Both the position numbers and the translations under genes were made by a program. A model generated the notes under the pieces. The model did no database searches. It saw only the letters and a list, made by a program, of their open reading frames with translations, and was not told the origin of the DNA. A stretch of DNA of 64,000 bases from Ensifer adhaerens (lineage in GTDB: Bacteria; Pseudomonadota; Alphaproteobacteria; Rhizobiales; Rhizobiaceae): assembly GCF_000697965.2 (NCBI RefSeq), contig NZ_CP015881.1, forward strand, positions 620,001 through 684,000, written 5' to 3'. Shown here piece by piece: positions 16,461 to 24,775 of this stretch (its first letter is position 1; each line of letters begins with the position of its first letter).

Positions 16461-17690
16461 GTGTCTATTCAATTCAAGACGGGGGTGCTCGCCCTTGCCC
16501 TGCTCGGCTCGACCGCGCTGGGCGCCGTGACCGCCAAGGCGGCCGACCAGGAGATCAGCTGGATCTACTGCGGCGACACCATGGATGCGGTCCACCAGAA
16601 GTACATCAAGCAGTGGGAAGAGAAGAACCCGGGCTGGAAGGTAACGCCTGAAGTCGTCGGCTGGGCCCAGTGCCAGGACAAGGCAACGACCCTTGCCGCC
16701 GCCGGCACACCGGTCGCCATGGCCTATGTCGGGTCGCGCACGCTGAAGGAATTTGCACAGAACGACCTTATCGTTCCCGTGCCGATGACGGACGACGAAA
16801 AGAAGACCTACTACCCCAACATCGTCGATACCGTGACCTTCGACGACAACCAGTGGGGCGTTCCGATCGCCTTCTCGACCAAGGCGCTCTACTGGAACAA
16901 GGACCTGTTCAAGCAGGCCGGCCTCGATCCGGAAACGCCGCCGAAGACCTGGGCTGAAGAGATCGAATTCGCCAAGACGATCAAGGAAAAGACCGGCATT
17001 GCCGGTTACGGCCTGCCGGCCAAGACCTTCGACAACACCATGCACCAGTTCATGCACTGGGTGTACACCAACAACGGCAAGGTCATCGACGGCGACAAGA
17101 TCGTCATCGACAGCCCGCAGGTGCTCGCAGCGCTGCAGGCCTACAAGGACATCACGCCTTTCTCTGTTGAAGGCGCCACCGCCTACGAACAGAACGAAAT
17201 CCGCGCCATCTTCCTTGACGGCAAGGTCGGCATGATCCAGGCGGGCTCGGGTGCCGCAACGCGCCTGAAGGAAACCAAGGTCAACTGGGGCGTAGCACCG
17301 CTGCCGCTCGGCCCGGAAGCAAAGGGCGAGGGCACGCTGCTCATCACCGACAGCCTGGCGATTTTCAAGGGCTCGGGCGTTGAGGAGAAGGCGATCGAAT
17401 TCGCCAAGTTCATCACCTCGCCAGGACCGCAGGGCGAATACGAGCTTCAGGGCGGCGCTGGCCTGACGCCGCTGCGTCCGTCGCCGATGGTCGATGAGTT
17501 CGTCAAGAAGGATCCCTATTGGAAGCCGTTCATCGACGGCATCACCTATGGTGGTCCCGAGCCGCTCTTTACCGACTACAAGGGCTTCCAGAACGTCATC
17601 ATCGAGATGGTTCAGTCGGTCGTGACCGGAAAGGCTGAGCCGGCCGACGCCTTGAAGAAGGCGGCTTCCAGCCTCGAAGAATACAAGTAA
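16461..17690 (+). CDS. Sugar ABC transporter periplasmic binding protein
   Basis: A 409-aa family 1 solute-binding protein with a signal peptide (about 1-27, ending TAKA/ADQ). Family features are KYIKQWEEKNPGWKV near the mature N-terminus, the WGVPIAFSTKALYWNKDLF region and GAGLTPLR toward the C-terminus. Translation begins at GTG 16461, preceded by a GGGAG motif. It is unusual in being third in the operon, after both permeases. The next gene (ATPase) is separated by a strong hairpin. Ligand class is a sugar or polyol; identity unknown. Confidence 0.86.
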   Translation: MSIQFKTGVLALALLGSTALGAVTAKAADQEISWIYCGDTMDAVHQKYIKQWEEKNPGWKVTPEVVGWAQCQDKATTLAAAGTPVAMAYVGSRTLKEFAQNDLIVPVPMTDDEKKTYYPNIVDTVTFDDNQWGVPIAFSTKALYWNKDLFKQAGLDPETPPKTWAEEIEFAKTIKEKTGIAGYGLPAKTFDNTMHQFMHWVYTNNGKVIDGDKIVIDSPQVLAALQAYKDITPFSVEGATAYEQNEIRAIFLDGKVGMIQAGSGAATRLKETKVNWGVAPLPLGPEAKGEGTLLITDSLAIFKGSGVEEKAIEFAKFITSPGPQGEYELQGGAGLTPLRPSPMVDEFVKKDPYWKPFIDGITYGGPEPLFTDYKGFQNVIIEMVQSVVTGKAEPADALKKAASSLEEYK

Positions 17691-17697
17691 GGCCACC

Positions 17698-17732
17698 GGG
17701 GCCGCGCGCCGACAAGATCGGTTCGCGGCCCC
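17698..17732 (+). promoter_or_regulatory. Strong intercistronic hairpin after the sugar-binding-protein gene
   Basis: GGGGCCGCG pairs with CGCGGCCCC, enclosing a second stem CCGA / TCGG with a CAAGA loop, giving 13 bp with one small internal loop. It begins 8 nt after the stop codon. It has no T-run, so I read it as an mRNA stabiliser or attenuator limiting the downstream ATPase. Confidence 0.55.
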
Positions 17733-17749
17733 ACCTAACTCTGCTATAA

Positions 17750-18919
17750 ATGAGCCGCTTCTCGCCGGTGGCCGGAGACAGTTTCTTGGGACAGCTCAAT
17801 CTCAATCGGGTTCAGAAATTCTACGGGACGTTCGAGGTGCTGAAAAGCATCGACCTCGAAGTCAGGAACGGTGAGTTCGTCGTTTTCGTCGGGCCCTCCG
17901 GTTGCGGCAAATCGACCTTGCTCAGGATGATCGCTGGTCTCGACGAGACCAGCTCGGGGGACATCCTGATCGAGAACAAGCGCGTCAACGATCTGCCGCC
18001 GGTCAAGCGCGGGATCGCCATGGTCTTCCAGTCCTACGCGCTCTATCCGCACATGTCGGTCTTCGAGAACATCGCCTTTCCGCTTCGCGTGGAAAAGATG
18101 GCCGAGGAGAAATTGAAAGCCAAGGTGGAGCATGCCGCGCGCATCCTGCACCTGGACCAGCGGCTGCAGCAGAAGCCGGGGATGCTTTCGGGTGGCCAGC
18201 GCCAACGTGTCGCGATCGGGCGGGCGATCGTGCGCGAGCCGAAGATCTTCCTATTTGACGAGCCGCTCTCAAACCTCGATGCGGCCCTTCGGGCCGACAT
18301 GCGCATCGAACTGGCGAAACTGCACCGGCAACTGAAAGCAACGATGATCTACGTCACGCACGACCAGGTCGAAGCGATGACGATGGCGGACCGGATCGTC
18401 GTTCTCAATGCCGGTGAGATTGCCCAGACCGGCGCGCCGCTCGAGCTCTACCACAAGCCGGCCAATACCTTCGTTGCCGGCTTCATCGGCAACCCGAAGA
18501 TGAACTTCCTGCCGGTCACCTGCAAGGGCGTCAGCGATGCCGGCGTCGAGGTCGATTACAAGGGGCAGACGGCGGTCATCCCCGTCACCCCGCAAAGCGG
18601 CCTTGCCGGGCGCACGCTGACGCTTGGCGTGCGGCCGGAGCATATCATGCTCGGGTCCGGCGACCTGACCCTCAAGGTGACGCCAACGGTCATCGAACGG
18701 CTCGGCGCCCATACGGTCGCCTATGCGGCTATCGGTGGTGAGGGCGAGAACTTCTGTGCCATGCTGCCGGGAACAGCAGCTGTGCGACCGGAGGAGACCA
18801 TCCAGACAGGCATCAAGGCAGTCGATTGCCACCTGTTCGACGAGGCTGGCCTCGCGCTCGAACGTCGCGTCGAGTTGACCGACATCGATATGGGCGTGCT
18901 CGACCCCGCGGCTGCCTGA
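17750..18919 (+). CDS. Sugar ABC transporter ATP-binding protein (UgpC/MsmK family)
   Basis: A 389-aa ABC ATPase with a C-terminal TOBE-type regulatory domain. Walker A is GPSGCGKST, the signature LSGGQRQRVAIGRAI, Walker B IFLFDEPLSNLDA, and the switch VTHDQVEAMTMADR. The C-terminal half has GVRPEHIMLG, typical of MalK-like proteins. The start is uncertain: ATG 17750 has no good ribosome-binding site, whereas the in-frame TTG at 17786 has GGAGA about 8 nt upstream and gives MGQLNLNRVQKFYG, a normal family N-terminus (377 aa). It completes the operon that starts at 13513. Confidence 0.85.
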   Translation: MSRFSPVAGDSFLGQLNLNRVQKFYGTFEVLKSIDLEVRNGEFVVFVGPSGCGKSTLLRMIAGLDETSSGDILIENKRVNDLPPVKRGIAMVFQSYALYPHMSVFENIAFPLRVEKMAEEKLKAKVEHAARILHLDQRLQQKPGMLSGGQRQRVAIGRAIVREPKIFLFDEPLSNLDAALRADMRIELAKLHRQLKATMIYVTHDQVEAMTMADRIVVLNAGEIAQTGAPLELYHKPANTFVAGFIGNPKMNFLPVTCKGVSDAGVEVDYKGQTAVIPVTPQSGLAGRTLTLGVRPEHIMLGSGDLTLKVTPTVIERLGAHTVAYAAIGGEGENFCAMLPGTAAVRPEETIQTGIKAVDCHLFDEAGLALERRVELTDIDMGVLDPAAA

Positions 18920-19071
18920 CGTCGTCGAAGCCAGGATCATGGTCGCGGCCAATCAGGGCGCGGCCAGTGTTTGGCCGTTGTGGCTGGATATCCGGCAGCT
19001 CTACCTGTAAGGATTGCCGGTCGCCGACGCCCTCTATTCAAAGGCGATCAAGCGCACTTGGATAGAGCATC

Positions 19072-19848
19072 ATGACGCTTGGCCGCTATACGGAACTTCC
19101 CCATCTGGCCGACGCCAATGCCGGGATCGAAGCCGTCTGGGCGTCTGTCAGTCGCAACGAGGGCAGCTACCGGGTCCTGCCGGATGGGCGATGCGACATC
19201 ATCCTCCGATTTGCGCTGAACGCCCTGCCACTCCGCGAGCTGACGCCGATCGTGACCGGTCCAACCACGGGCTATTGCGATGTTCCGCTGGAACCCGGCG
19301 CCGCCTTCGTCGGCGTGCGCCTGCGACCTGGCCATTTCCAGAGAATTCTGGGCCTGGAGCCGATCCGGTTGCACGGTGACGCCCTGATCGGCGCAGCGGT
19401 TCTGGGTCAATGGCCCGACATGGCCGCCCTTTGCGTGCCGGCATCGGACCAGCAGGAGCTTGCCGGCCGCCTGGTGCGGTTTGTCCGCAAGCGTGATGCC
19501 GAGAGCGACTTTGAAGTGGCGCCGCTCGGCCGCAACATCATAAGCGCGCTGCACGCCTCGGGCGGGCGGCTGCGCATCGCCGAGCTTGCCGCGATGCACG
19601 GTGTCTCCGAGCGCACCGCCAGACGCGTTCTCCTTCGCGCAACTGGGCTCACGCCGAAGGCGTTTGCCGCCATCATCCAGTTCCATCGCGCCTTGCGGCT
19701 GTTGCGGGATCACCATCTCAGTCCTGCGGATGCCGCGTTCGAAGCCGGTTTCGCCGACCAATCCCACATGACCCGGGTCTTCCGGCGCCTGGGCGGGTTC
19801 TCGCCGGCGCGCTTGCCCGAAGTCACACTGGTGACGATCTCGGACTGA
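19072..19848 (+). CDS. AraC family transcriptional regulator with DUF6597-like N-terminal domain
   Basis: A 258-aa regulator. The N-terminal part has RVLPDGRCDIILRF and VGVRLRPGHFQRILG, the signature of the DUF6597-type sensor domain. The C-terminal ~90 residues form an AraC double HTH: RIAELAAMHGVSERTARRVL and ADAAFEAGFADQSHMTRVFRR, followed by GFSPARL. It is alone in its orientation group before two VOC-protein genes, which it may regulate. The effector is unknown. Confidence 0.8.
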   Translation: MTLGRYTELPHLADANAGIEAVWASVSRNEGSYRVLPDGRCDIILRFALNALPLRELTPIVTGPTTGYCDVPLEPGAAFVGVRLRPGHFQRILGLEPIRLHGDALIGAAVLGQWPDMAALCVPASDQQELAGRLVRFVRKRDAESDFEVAPLGRNIISALHASGGRLRIAELAAMHGVSERTARRVLLRATGLTPKAFAAIIQFHRALRLLRDHHLSPADAAFEAGFADQSHMTRVFRRLGGFSPARLPEVTLVTISD

Positions 19849-19974
19849 TGTCCGAATTGTTCAAGATCAGAGCCTGGCAATGAATGATGATCGCCCGTAA
19901 CCGTTCGCGCTGCTTCGGGTAGCGCGCTTAGCGCGTTGCCGACTTCGGCGGCGAGTAACCCTTGGAGACGAACC

Positions 19975-20370
19975 ATGGCCGTCCGTTTCGGATACACAAT
20001 CCTCTATGTTCCCGATGTGCCGGCAACGGTCTCGTTTTATGAGGCTGCCTTTGGTCTGAAGCGCAGGTTCGTACACGAAAGCAGCCTCTATGCGGAGATG
20101 GAGACGGGTGTGACGGCTCTGGCCTTTGCCAGCGAAACCATGGCGGAGCTGAATGGTCTTGCTGTTCGCGCGAACCGCAGGAGCGATCTTGCCGCCGGGT
20201 TCGAAATCGCGCTGGTCTGCTCTGCACCGCACGAGGCCTATGAAAAGGCTGTTTCGGCCGGAGCATCGCCGGTGAAGCCGCCGGAAGAAAAGCCGTCGGG
20301 GCAAGTGGTCGGCTATGTTCGCGATCTCAACGGCTGCCTTGTCGAACTCTGTTCCGCCACGCCCGCCTAG
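19975..20370 (+). CDS. VOC (glyoxalase/bleomycin-resistance) superfamily protein
   Basis: A 131-aa one-domain vicinal-oxygen-chelate protein: FGYTILYVPDVPATVSFYEAAFGL at the N-terminus, a central hydrophobic strand set and VGYVRDLNGCLVELCS at the C-terminus. The normally metal-binding terminal Glu is present (VELC), but the N-terminal metal ligand is not the usual His, so catalytic competence is doubtful. ATG 19975 is preceded by TTGGAGACG. It is followed by a second VOC gene after 55 nt. The substrate is unknown. Confidence 0.72.
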   Translation: MAVRFGYTILYVPDVPATVSFYEAAFGLKRRFVHESSLYAEMETGVTALAFASETMAELNGLAVRANRRSDLAAGFEIALVCSAPHEAYEKAVSAGASPVKPPEEKPSGQVVGYVRDLNGCLVELCSATPA

Positions 20371-20425
20371 CCGCCCGGCCCGACCACGCAACCCACGAAC
20401 GCCATGACTCAGGAGGAGCCCACCT

Positions 20426-20830
20426 GTGCGCCCGACCACTGCCTCGCCCTGCATCACGACCACCCAGATCGCCGCGTCGCGAGACTTCTATCAGACATAT
20501 TTCGCCGCACGGCTGACGTTTGACTGCAGCTGGTACATCAGCCTGGAACTCGGCCAAGGCCTGTCCCTCCAGTTCATGGAACCGCAACAGGGGCAGCCTG
20601 TGTGCAACACCGAAGGCCTCACCTACAATTTCTGCGTCGCAGACGTCGACGGCGAGTATAACCGGATCAGGGCAGCAGGCCTTGCCCCGGCGTTGCCGAT
20701 CGAGGATCACCCATGGGGAGATCGTGGCTTCGCCGTAAAGGATCCGAACGGTGTCCTGCTCTATATCTACTCGAATCGCGAACCCGCGCCCGAGTTCAAG
20801 CCGTTTGTCATCGCTTCGGGTGCGGCATGA
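20426..20830 (+). CDS. VOC family protein
   Basis: A 134-aa VOC-fold protein beginning at GTG 20426 with AGGAGG about 10 nt upstream. ITTTQIAASRDFYQTYFAARL and FAVKDPNGVLLYIYS mark the two halves. It overlaps the next gene by 4 nt (ATGA). With its neighbour it could bind or modify a small toxic molecule, but nothing in the sequence identifies the ligand. Confidence 0.7.
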   Translation: MRPTTASPCITTTQIAASRDFYQTYFAARLTFDCSWYISLELGQGLSLQFMEPQQGQPVCNTEGLTYNFCVADVDGEYNRIRAAGLAPALPIEDHPWGDRGFAVKDPNGVLLYIYSNREPAPEFKPFVIASGAA

Positions 20831-21183
20831 TGGATGACCGGATCCAGACCCTTCTGCGGGAGATCGAGCTTCATCGCGGCGATCAGTTCGTGATCGTCAC
20901 CCGACTACGGGAAATCGCGCTTGCCTCGGGTCCTGCAGTCACCGAAGAGGTAAAGTATGGCGGCATCCTGTTTTCGTCCAAGGACAGCTTCTGCGGCGTC
21001 TTTTCCTACGCCCAACACGTGACGCTGGAGTTTAGCCGGGGCGCCGCTTTGCCCGATCCACATGCCGTCCTGGAGGGTTCAGGCAAGCTTCGCCGCCACA
21101 TCAAGCTCCTGGGCCCGGCGGATATAGATGAGAAACAAGTCGCGCTATACATCAAGATGGCTCGCGAGGCTGCCGATCGCTGA
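20827..21183 (+). CDS. DUF1801 domain protein
   Basis: A 118-aa small protein translated from ATG 20827, overlapping the VOC gene stop. The segments EVKYGGILFSSKDSFCGVFSYAQHVTLEF and GKLRRHIKL correspond to the DUF1801 (YdhG-like) fold. Such proteins are often encoded beside VOC proteins and small regulators in rhizobia, and the biochemical role is unknown. The longer frame start at 20713 lies wholly inside the VOC gene and is rejected. Confidence 0.68.
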   Translation: MMDDRIQTLLREIELHRGDQFVIVTRLREIALASGPAVTEEVKYGGILFSSKDSFCGVFSYAQHVTLEFSRGAALPDPHAVLEGSGKLRRHIKLLGPADIDEKQVALYIKMAREAADR

Positions 21184-21218
21184 AGGGTCGGTTGCGCCCG
21201 GCGACGGTGCCGCAAACC

Positions 21219-22694
21219 TCAGGCCGCGCCCTTCTCGGTTCCGTGCGGGTTGTCGACCTTCGGCCAGATGTTCTTCGGCGCGCGCTTGTAGTCGGTCTTG
21301 GCGGGATTGTTCGGGTAAGGCGTGCCGGCCGAACAATAGAGGATTTCGGACGCGATCTTGGAGAACGAGGCGTAGAAGTGGTTGGTCGACTTGATGACCA
21401 GGATCTTCTTGCTTGTCGGGTCGATGCCCATCACCGAAAACAGGCTTGGATCGAAGCTCTGCGCGCGGGTCGAGTTGAGGATGATGTCGATGCCTTTGAA
21501 GCGAATGTGGGCCGCATCGCCGAAGGGGGCGAAGCTCTCGCCGAAGCGCATCTCGGCGTCGCGCACCAGCTTGACCACCTTGACCGTGCCATCGACCGGA
21601 TTGCCGGTTCCCGGCGCCGACTTGGCGCCGAAGCGCAAGGGGATGTCGGCGCCTTCGCCGGCCGCCATGCAGATCTGCACCGCCATCGGGTCCCAGATCG
21701 TGCCGACCGCAACGTCGGTTGCGCCGCGAGCCAGCAGTTCTTCGAGCAGAACTGTCGCGTCGCCGGCCGTACCACCGCCCGGGTTGTCCCAGACATCGGC
21801 GATGACGACGGGACCTTTGGTTGCTGCGAGTGCCTCATCGACCGCCTGCCTCTCGTCGATCTGCGGCATGATGAAGGTGCCGCGGTGGGAGAAGAGTTCC
21901 AGACCCAATTCCCGTGCGAGGCTCGCGCCTTTCTCCGGCTTGCCGTCGGTGACGGCGAGCAGCTTCGTTCCCATTTCCGGGACGTCGCCGGCCATGAAGC
22001 CGTGGATCACGGAGAGCGAAAGCACGTCTGCGTCTTCCTTCTCGATCCGCATCAGCTTGTCGACGAAGGAGCGCATCGGATCGCGAGATGTCGGGTAGAC
22101 GTCGATCATCCGACAGTCGAAGATCGACATGACGGGCGTGATGCGGCCTTCGAGCGTGTCGACAGCGATCTTCCAGAGGTCCTCCGCGCGGTCGACGAAG
22201 TCGGTGTGCGGGAATTCCTTGAAGTAGACGAAGAAGTTCGATGCGGCGGCGCGGTTGGCCGTCAGGTGGCTGTGGGGATCAAGCTCGGCGCAGACGAGGA
22301 TATCGGGACCGACGATCGCACGGACGCGCGTCAGCAGGTCGCCTTCGGGGTCTTCGTAGCCGTCGGCGACCATGGCGCCGTGCAGGCCGAGCACCACGGC
22401 ATCGACGGGCATGGCGGCGCGCAACTGGCCGAGGATCTCGTCGCGCAGGCCCTCATAGGTCTCGCGGTTGACGAGGCCAGCCGGGTCCGCCCAGGTCGCG
22501 GTTCCCTCGATCAGTTCCCAGCCCTTCTCAACGCAGACGCGCCGGCCGACGGTGATCGGCGCCGTGCAAAGCGTCGGTGTTTCCGGGTGTTCTCCCGGCG
22601 GGGCGTAGAGCGAGGCTTCGAAGGCCCGGCGGTCGATGCAGATCGGGGAGAAGGTATTGGTCTCGGTCGCAAGCGCCGCTGTGAAGATCCGCAA
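21219..22694 (-). CDS. M81 family metallopeptidase-like protein (MlrC-type), copy 1
   Basis: A 491-aa M81 family protein, named for microcystinase MlrC, a zinc hydrolase of linearised microcystin peptides. Motifs seen are ATETNTFSP (N-terminus), LGLHGAMVADGYEDPEGD, AELDPHSHL and WDNPGGGTAGDAT; the last two carry likely metal ligands. There is no signal peptide, so it is cytoplasmic. It lies downstream of the NTF2-like gene on the same strand and close to a second M81 copy at 27508. Most M81 proteins in rhizobia have unknown substrates, probably unusual peptides or amidated amino acids. Confidence 0.78.
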   Translation of the reverse strand: MRIFTAALATETNTFSPICIDRRAFEASLYAPPGEHPETPTLCTAPITVGRRVCVEKGWELIEGTATWADPAGLVNRETYEGLRDEILGQLRAAMPVDAVVLGLHGAMVADGYEDPEGDLLTRVRAIVGPDILVCAELDPHSHLTANRAAASNFFVYFKEFPHTDFVDRAEDLWKIAVDTLEGRITPVMSIFDCRMIDVYPTSRDPMRSFVDKLMRIEKEDADVLSLSVIHGFMAGDVPEMGTKLLAVTDGKPEKGASLARELGLELFSHRGTFIMPQIDERQAVDEALAATKGPVVIADVWDNPGGGTAGDATVLLEELLARGATDVAVGTIWDPMAVQICMAAGEGADIPLRFGAKSAPGTGNPVDGTVKVVKLVRDAEMRFGESFAPFGDAAHIRFKGIDIILNSTRAQSFDPSLFSVMGIDPTSKKILVIKSTNHFYASFSKIASEILYCSAGTPYPNNPAKTDYKRAPKNIWPKVDNPHGTEKGAA

Positions 22695-22725
22695 TGCCGT
22701 TGCCTTTTCTATTGCGTCACGCCTG

Positions 22726-22802
22726 CAGCGCCGCTCATCCGGCCGGATGTGCTAAGGTCGCTGCGGGCTCTAAGTCTGGCGCATGATTTTTCCCGGATGC
22801 AT
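22726..22802. repeat. Degenerate composite palindromic intergenic repeat, copy A
   Basis: The block starting CAGCGCCGC, with GGATGTGCTAAGG and later GCGCATGATTTTT, shares order and words with copy B at 58838 (CAGCGC, GGATGCGCTAAGG, TGCATAATTTT). It occupies most of the 122-nt gap between the M81 gene and the NTF2-like gene. Such palindromic elements are scattered through rhizobial genomes as I remember them; their function is uncertain (mRNA stability or a non-autonomous mobile element). Confidence 0.5.
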
Positions 22803-22816
22803 GGCGATCCAGGAAA

Positions 22817-23314
22817 CTACGCGGAAGCCGCGCCCATCGGGTTCGGCAGGTAGCCGGTAAAGCCGGCAATCTTCCAGCGTCCTTCGTGCAGACGGCAGTA
22901 ATAGACCGTCTGCCATTTCAGGATGTCGACGCTGCCGTCCGTCTTCTTCAGGCTGCCATCGAACTTCTTGCGCGCCAACGCCTGGTCACCGTTGATCTCG
23001 ATGTCCTCGAGCGTCGTCGTGGTGAAGATCGCCGTGCGCGGGTCTTCGGCGAAGCTCTGTGTCGCGAAATCCTGCGCCTGGCGCAGCCACTCTTCGCGAT
23101 AGGCGGCCAGCGACGGGAAGGTCAGCCGCCAATTGTCCGGATTGGTTTCGCGGCGGCCGTCGATGCCGATGAAGCTCTCCCCGACGAAATCGTCTGCAAC
23201 CATCGACCAGTCGGCTGCCAGAAAGGCAGTGATGTCGCGGGAGACCAGCATCTCCCAGATCGAGTGGCGTGCAGCATCGGAAGAGGGGAATGGATTGAGA
23301 AAAGGATCCCGCAT
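22817..23314 (-). CDS. NTF2/SnoaL-like fold protein of unknown function
   Basis: A 165-aa protein with an NTF2-like pattern: HSIWEMLVSRDITAFLAADW near the N-terminus, and WQTVYYCRLHEGRWKIAGFTGYLP at the end. I place the start at ATG 23314 (MRDPFLNPFP), which has AGGGCG 6 nt upstream. The ATG at 23344 has no ribosome-binding site and would translate across a palindrome (23330-23343). It diverges from ridA and probably shares the palindromic operator. The fold suggests a small-molecule isomerase, dehydratase or binding role. Confidence 0.62.
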   Translation of the reverse strand: MRDPFLNPFPSSDAARHSIWEMLVSRDITAFLAADWSMVADDFVGESFIGIDGRRETNPDNWRLTFPSLAAYREEWLRQAQDFATQSFAEDPRTAIFTTTTLEDIEINGDQALARKKFDGSLKKTDGSVDILKWQTVYYCRLHEGRWKIAGFTGYLPNPMGAASA

Positions 23315-23329
23315 ATTCGCGCCCTGGAT

Positions 23330-23343
23330 TGAAATTCTTTTCA
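23330..23343. promoter_or_regulatory. Palindrome TGAAA-N4-TTTCA between divergent genes
   Basis: A symmetrical 14-mer (TGAAATTCTTTTCA) in the 111-nt region between the NTF2-like gene and ridA. The rpiR-type regulator gene lies two genes downstream. RpiR family regulators commonly bind inverted repeats with GAAA/TTTC half-sites, so this is a reasonable candidate operator for both directions. Assignment is inference. Confidence 0.45.
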
Positions 23344-23425
23344 TGAATGGCGTTTTTCGCTAGCCAAATTCGGCTTTCTATGGTCACTTGTCAACGATCA
23401 AAGAAAATAATTTGCAAGAAGGCTC

Positions 23426-23818
23426 ATGATGACGATCAAGCGCTATGGTGCGGAACAGGTCGGCGCTGGCGGCAAACCTTTGCCCTTCGCGCGCGCTGTC
23501 GAGGCGGACGGCTGGCTCTATGTCTCTGGTCAGGTTGCCATGGAAAACGGCGAGATCATCGAGGGCGGGATCATCCCCCAGACCCACAAGACGATCGCCA
23601 ATGTGATGGCCATCCTGACGGAAGCCGGCTACGGTCCGGAGCATGTGGTTCGTTGCGGCGTCTGGCTCGACGATCCCAGGGATTTCTGGACATTCAACAA
23701 GATCTACCAGGAGTATTTCGGTGCTCATCCGCCGGCGCGGGCCTGCGTCCAGTCGTCGATGATGGTCGATTGCAAGGTCGAGATCGACTGCGTCGCCTAT
23801 AAGCCGAAAGAAGGCTGA
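23426..23818 (+). CDS. RidA/YjgF family enamine/imine deaminase-like protein
   Basis: A 130-aa RidA-family protein: LPFARAVEADGWLYVSGQVAMENGE, then PQTHKTIANV and the conserved Arg in HPPARACVQSSMMVDCKVEID. RidA-like trimers hydrolyse reactive enamine/imine intermediates made by PLP or flavin enzymes. It begins the rightward arm of a divergent locus and is followed by an RpiR regulator. This is a catabolic-subgroup RidA rather than the housekeeping one, judging by context; its specific intermediate is unknown. Confidence 0.85.
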   Translation: MMTIKRYGAEQVGAGGKPLPFARAVEADGWLYVSGQVAMENGEIIEGGIIPQTHKTIANVMAILTEAGYGPEHVVRCGVWLDDPRDFWTFNKIYQEYFGAHPPARACVQSSMMVDCKVEIDCVAYKPKEG

Positions 23819-23823
23819 TCCTG

Positions 23824-23856
23824 GAGCGGGAGCGGTTTTCTGCCCGCATCCCGCTC
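23824..23856. repeat. Palindromic repeat / hairpin after ridA
   Basis: GAGCGGGA pairs with TCCCGCTC and encloses GCGG / CCGC, giving a 12-bp stem with one bulge. It starts 6 nt after the ridA stop. The wording (AGCGGTTTTC ... CCGCATCCCGCTCT) resembles an intergenic palindrome common in Sinorhizobium. It may reduce read-through from ridA into the regulator gene. Confidence 0.5.
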
Positions 23857-23890
23857 TCACTCGTGATCCGAAGCAAGGCATAAGCGGGCG

Positions 23891-24754
23891 ATGGACATCT
23901 TCGCGACATTGCAGGAAGAAAAGGGGCGGCTCTCCCAGTCGGAAAACCGCATCGCCGATATTCTCCTGAACGATTTCGAGTTCGCGGTAAACGCCTCCAT
24001 CATCGAGCTCGCGAGCAAGGCGGACGTTTCGCCGCCGACCGTCACCCGCTTCTGTCGGCGGTTGGGTTGTGACAGCTTCTCCGACTTCAAGGTGCAGCTC
24101 GCGCGGACCGCCTATATCGGCATGCGCTACCTGAAGCCCGAGCCGAAGAGCCGGGAGACCGGCGATGTCGCCCAGGACATCATCACCAAGTCGCAGAACG
24201 CGCTGTTTCTTCTGCATCGCTCGCTCGATCTCGCCGCGATCGAGCAGGCGGTCGAGCGGATTGCCTCAGCGGAAATGATCTACGCCTTTGGTTCCGGCGG
24301 CAATTCGTCGATGATCGCCGGCGAGCTTCAAAACCGGCTCTTTCGTTTCGGCCTGCGCATCACATCGAGCTCGGATCACAGCATGCAGTTGATGATGACG
24401 GCGGCGGCCCGGCCGACGGACGTGCTGATCGGCTCCTCCTTTTCCGGCCGCAACGCCGAACTCGTGCGCGCCTTCACGCTTGCGCGCGAACTGAAAGTGC
24501 CGACCATCGCGCTGACGCAGAGCGGCAGCCCGGTGGCCACCGCTGCCAGCATCACCGTTCCGGTCGATCTGCCGGAGGGCAACAATATCTACCGCCCCAC
24601 CTCCACCCGCATCGCCTATCTGGCGCTGCTCGACATCCTCTCCAGTCTCGTCGCTTATCGGGTTCAGCCGCAGGCGACAGCCACACTTCGGCGCATCAAA
24701 CAGCAGCTGGTGACCCACCGCGACGGTGACGACCGCCAGTTGCTCGGAGACTGA
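23891..24754 (+). CDS. RpiR family transcriptional regulator with SIS domain
   Basis: A 287-aa regulator. The N-terminal HTH_6 domain has LSQSENRIADILLNDFEFAV and KADVSPPTVTRFCRRLGCDSFSDFK. The C-terminal SIS (sugar isomerase) domain has IYAFGSGGNSSMIAGELQNRLFRFG and DVLIGSSFSGRNAELVRAF, and would sense a phosphosugar or related metabolite. It sits inside the locus that also encodes a GH20 hexosaminidase, so an aminosugar-phosphate effector is plausible but unproven. Confidence 0.88.
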   Translation: MDIFATLQEEKGRLSQSENRIADILLNDFEFAVNASIIELASKADVSPPTVTRFCRRLGCDSFSDFKVQLARTAYIGMRYLKPEPKSRETGDVAQDIITKSQNALFLLHRSLDLAAIEQAVERIASAEMIYAFGSGGNSSMIAGELQNRLFRFGLRITSSSDHSMQLMMTAAARPTDVLIGSSFSGRNAELVRAFTLARELKVPTIALTQSGSPVATAASITVPVDLPEGNNIYRPTSTRIAYLALLDILSSLVAYRVQPQATATLRRIKQQLVTHRDGDDRQLLGD

Positions 24755-24775
24755 CGTGCCGCGAAAGGTCAACGC

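Noticed and set aside
21192..22853. 553-aa plus-strand frame opposite the first M81 gene
   Set aside because: The M81 motifs on the minus strand are decisive; this frame is an antisense artefact of high GC.
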